Part shown: one piece after another, positions 15,669 to 17,360 of the stretch
Layout of the letters: each line of letters begins with the position of its first letter
Numbering within the stretch: the stretch's first letter is position 1
From: Deltaproteobacteria bacterium
GTDB lineage: Bacteria > SAR324 > NAC60-12
DNA: 17,360 nucleotides
Direction of reading: 5' to 3'
NCBI GenBank assembly: GCA_002716165.1
Contig: PAZT01000053.1
Span: 1-17,360, forward strand
Notes under the pieces: generated by a model
What the model was told of the DNA's origin: nothing
Database searches by the model: none
Seen by the model: the letters and a program-made list of their open reading frames with translations, nothing else
Translations under genes and position numbers: made by a program

Positions 15669-15698
15669 ATTTTATTTATTTTATATAATCGAGGTCAA
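15669..15698 (-). promoter_or_regulatory. Sigma70-type promoter of the LacI/sugar operon
   Basis: Minus-strand TTGACC (15693-15698) matches the -35 consensus in five of six positions and TAAAAT (15669-15674) matches the -10 in five of six, with an 18-base spacer. The operator palindrome follows directly. The remainder of the 203-base gap 15631-15833 is AT-rich and holds no gene. Confidence 0.6.
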
Positions 15699-15833
15699 GT
15701 TCTTTTACGCAATTATAATTAATTAAAAAAGGGTTTTTTGGAAAAAATTTTGAGATATATAACCTATGTTACTATAATTATTAGTAAATAATAGTAAATC
15801 AGCGAGAATATAAAACTAAAAACTGAAAAAGTT

Positions 15834-16625
15834 TTATTCCGCAAGAGGTTCAACTACCATCTCAAGAACTTCCCATCCAGGTGGGTTATCTTTAAATATT
15901 AAAGAAACAATTACTCTTTTACCAGTTTCTTTATTACCTACACGGGCACGAACAATTGAAGGGTTACTAGTATTTTTTCGAAGGTCTAAATGCATTTCAG
16001 GATCTTCAATCTCAGGAAATTTTTTCATAATAGGTCTAAGTTTTTCATAGGATCGAATAGCCTGTTCTGCTTTTTGAAAAACTGCAGTTTTTTCAATTCC
16101 AGATCGCTGAGTAATGATTGCAACTGAGAAAAACCCAAATAATATGATATTTCCCAGTAAAATTCTTAATGTTCCTCTTAAGGCATTTCGATCATCGACA
16201 ACAATTGTTCCACACAATTTATCTGCATAGCGCCTTGCATAGCTGTCAATCAAGATTGAGGCTACTTCGACTGGAAACAGAAACATCATTAAATTTCTTT
16301 TGATTAACACATTCAGAGTTGGTTGTTGATCAAAGTTATCAATCTTTCTAATTGTCATACCCAGAAGAATCTTTCCCAAACTTTTCCCAAAAATATCTTT
16401 TAATAATAATAATAAACCTATGCCACCATAAAATGGTAATAAACTATAAAAACTACTCGTCTGACTAACTATATCCCAATGTTCTTCACGAAATACATTT
16501 TGGAGGGTATTTGCTAGAAGCAATGCAAAAATAAAATCAATCAACAAGGCAAACAGTCGCTTCCCTTTTGATGAGACCTGAATTCGGTTATGATTTACAA
16601 GATTTTCAGATTGTGTTTTCTGCAT
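15834..16625 (-). CDS. RDD-family membrane protein with C-terminal soluble domain
   Basis: An inner-membrane protein of 263 residues. The RDD domain spans about 18-145: KRLFALLIDF (22-31) gives the conserved Arg and Asp in the first helix, KDIFGKSLGKILLGM (76-90) is the conserved second block, and RRYADKLCGTIVV (131-143) the third. Hydrophobic helices lie at about 24-42, 58-76 and 110-128, with a fourth at 153-172. After it comes a soluble tail of about 90 residues containing KAEQAIRSYEKL and ending GWEVLEMVVEP. The tail looks vaguely like the small alpha/beta domains of Coa1-type assembly proteins, but this is weak. RDD proteins are variously linked to transport or assembly and no function is assigned. 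It follows the alpha/beta hydrolase gene by 10 nt, so the two probably form a unit. Confidence 0.8.
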   Translation of the reverse strand: MQKTQSENLVNHNRIQVSSKGKRLFALLIDFIFALLLANTLQNVFREEHWDIVSQTSSFYSLLPFYGGIGLLLLLKDIFGKSLGKILLGMTIRKIDNFDQQPTLNVLIKRNLMMFLFPVEVASILIDSYARRYADKLCGTIVVDDRNALRGTLRILLGNIILFGFFSVAIITQRSGIEKTAVFQKAEQAIRSYEKLRPIMKKFPEIEDPEMHLDLRKNTSNPSIVRARVGNKETGKRVIVSLIFKDNPPGWEVLEMVVEPLAE

Positions 16626-16635
16626 TTAATCTGGT

Positions 16636-17360
16636 TCACATCTTTTTGGAAAATTTTTTCAGGAACTCACTTATTGCCATGGCAACTGGTTCTGGATTAT
16701 CAAGGTGGAGATGGTGTTCACCGGGAAAAATTCTATGCTGAAGATTATTTACAAGGGGCATTCGTTTTTGTAAAAGCTCATACCAGTAATCTTTCTTTGT
16801 ATTCTCTGCTTCAATTAGCAGTAGAGGTGAGGTTATTTCTTTAATAAATGACTGTGCCTGTTCTTCAGTTAAATAATGGCGAGATTTGATTTTTAAGATT
16901 GGATCGCATCTCCATGTATACCCTCCTTTGACAGGACGGAGCCCCCTTTCAACCAAGGTTCTAACAGATGATTCTAAAATTCCTCCAACTTTATGGCGAG
17001 CTTTGACGGCGCTTTCAATGTCGGGATAAAAGGGCAATTGTTTTTTAGAGCGATTCATCCATTGGATTGCAGATTCCCTAAAATCTTCAGGCATTTTATC
17101 TGGCTCCTGTACTACCGATCCAATGCCTTCAATTAAGATGACATAGTCTATTTTATCTCGCAGTGTGCCTGCTAAATAAGTTGCAACTCCTGCTCCCATT
17201 GAATGTCCTAGTAAAGAAAAATTCTCTAATCCTAAAAAATCTGCAACTTCAATTACGTCCATTACCATATCTATAAAATAATATGCTGATCCTGAAGGAC
17301 GGTGATCAGAATGTCCATGTCCAGGCAAGTCTAGAGAAATTATTCTTAACTCTGGCAAAA
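16636..17360 (-). CDS. Alpha/beta hydrolase, N-terminus outside window
   Basis: Alpha/beta-hydrolase fold enzyme, about 241 residues visible. Seen are DLPGHGHSD (the loop after strand 4), the nucleophile elbow GHSMGAG with Ser 53 of the visible part, and the late GEHHLHLDNPEP with the catalytic His (about 215-216), in the style of serine-hydrolase-like (SERHL) proteins. The acid is probably in the LLLIEAENTKKDYW region. The apparent first codon (TTG at 17358) is the window edge, not a start: the LPELRIISLDLPGHG text normally lies about 40-50 residues into these proteins. Substrate and reaction (ester, lactone, haloalkane and others) cannot be told. No signal peptide can be assessed. The RDD-family gene follows after 10 nt. 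Confidence 0.88.
   Translation of the reverse strand, partial: LPELRIISLDLPGHGHSDHRPSGSAYYFIDMVMDVIEVADFLGLENFSLLGHSMGAGVATYLAGTLRDKIDYVILIEGIGSVVQEPDKMPEDFRESAIQWMNRSKKQLPFYPDIESAVKARHKVGGILESSVRTLVERGLRPVKGGYTWRCDPILKIKSRHYLTEEQAQSFIKEITSPLLLIEAENTKKDYWYELLQKRMPLVNNLQHRIFPGEHHLHLDNPEPVAMAISEFLKKFSKKM

Noticed and set aside
17356..17358. TTG at 17358 as the start of the alpha/beta hydrolase
   Set aside because: It is the window edge; the sequence enters the fold about 40-50 residues in, so the true start lies outside.
1..17360. Mobile element, prophage, CRISPR or tRNA-associated island
   Set aside because: No transposase, integrase, phage gene, direct-repeat array or tRNA-like cloverleaf was found by reading both strands; the dUTPase-like gene alone is not evidence of phage.

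Overview
The window looks like a chromosomal segment of an AT-rich (roughly 40% G+C by eye) Gram-negative bacterium. An MsbA-type lipid flippase, complex I subunit NuoM and a periplasmic sugar-binding protein with a Sec signal peptide all point to a diderm. The lineage cannot be fixed from the sequence; a marine proteobacterium or SAR324-like organism is only a guess. All genes are on the minus strand except the leuB fragment at the left edge and a dUTPase-like gene in the middle. No tRNA, rRNA, CRISPR array, insertion sequence or phage structural gene was seen. No gene-free stretch exceeds 300 bases.

Left part (1-6857): the 3' end of leuB (+) runs into a convergent gene block on the minus strand. 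In transcription order that block is nuoM, cysS, an msbA-like ABC exporter, a LicC/PntC-like nucleotidyltransferase and a small cupin. Gaps are 5-44 nt, so it is probably one operon mixing housekeeping genes with an envelope or metabolite-modification pair. nuoM has no other nuo gene beside it.

Middle part (6858-9250): a more AT-rich stretch with an unrecognised 431-residue protein (minus) divergent from a dUTPase-family gene (plus). The dUTPase start is odd: an in-frame ATG is followed three codons later by TAG, and a TTG directly follows that stop.

Right-centre (9251-15700): a compact five-gene carbohydrate locus read right to left: LacI-type repressor, solute-binding protein, MalF-type permease, MalG-type permease, and a GH63-like glycosidase resembling glucosylglycerate/mannosylglycerate hydrolases. 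A perfect 14-bp palindrome of LacI-operator type sits just downstream of a good sigma70-like promoter ahead of the repressor gene, implying that the repressor controls itself and the operon. An inverted repeat lies between the binding protein and the permeases, as in E. coli malE-malF. No ABC ATPase is encoded here. Both permeases are abnormal: the MalF-type one carries an extracytoplasmic insert of about 115 residues resembling a DUF11 beta-sandwich, and the MalG-type one has a hydrophobic N-terminal extension of about 130 residues. The likely job is uptake and cytoplasmic hydrolysis of a compatible-solute glycoside such as glucosylglycerate; the substrate is inferred.

Right edge (15834-17360): an RDD-family membrane protein preceded by an alpha/beta hydrolase whose N-terminus lies outside the window.
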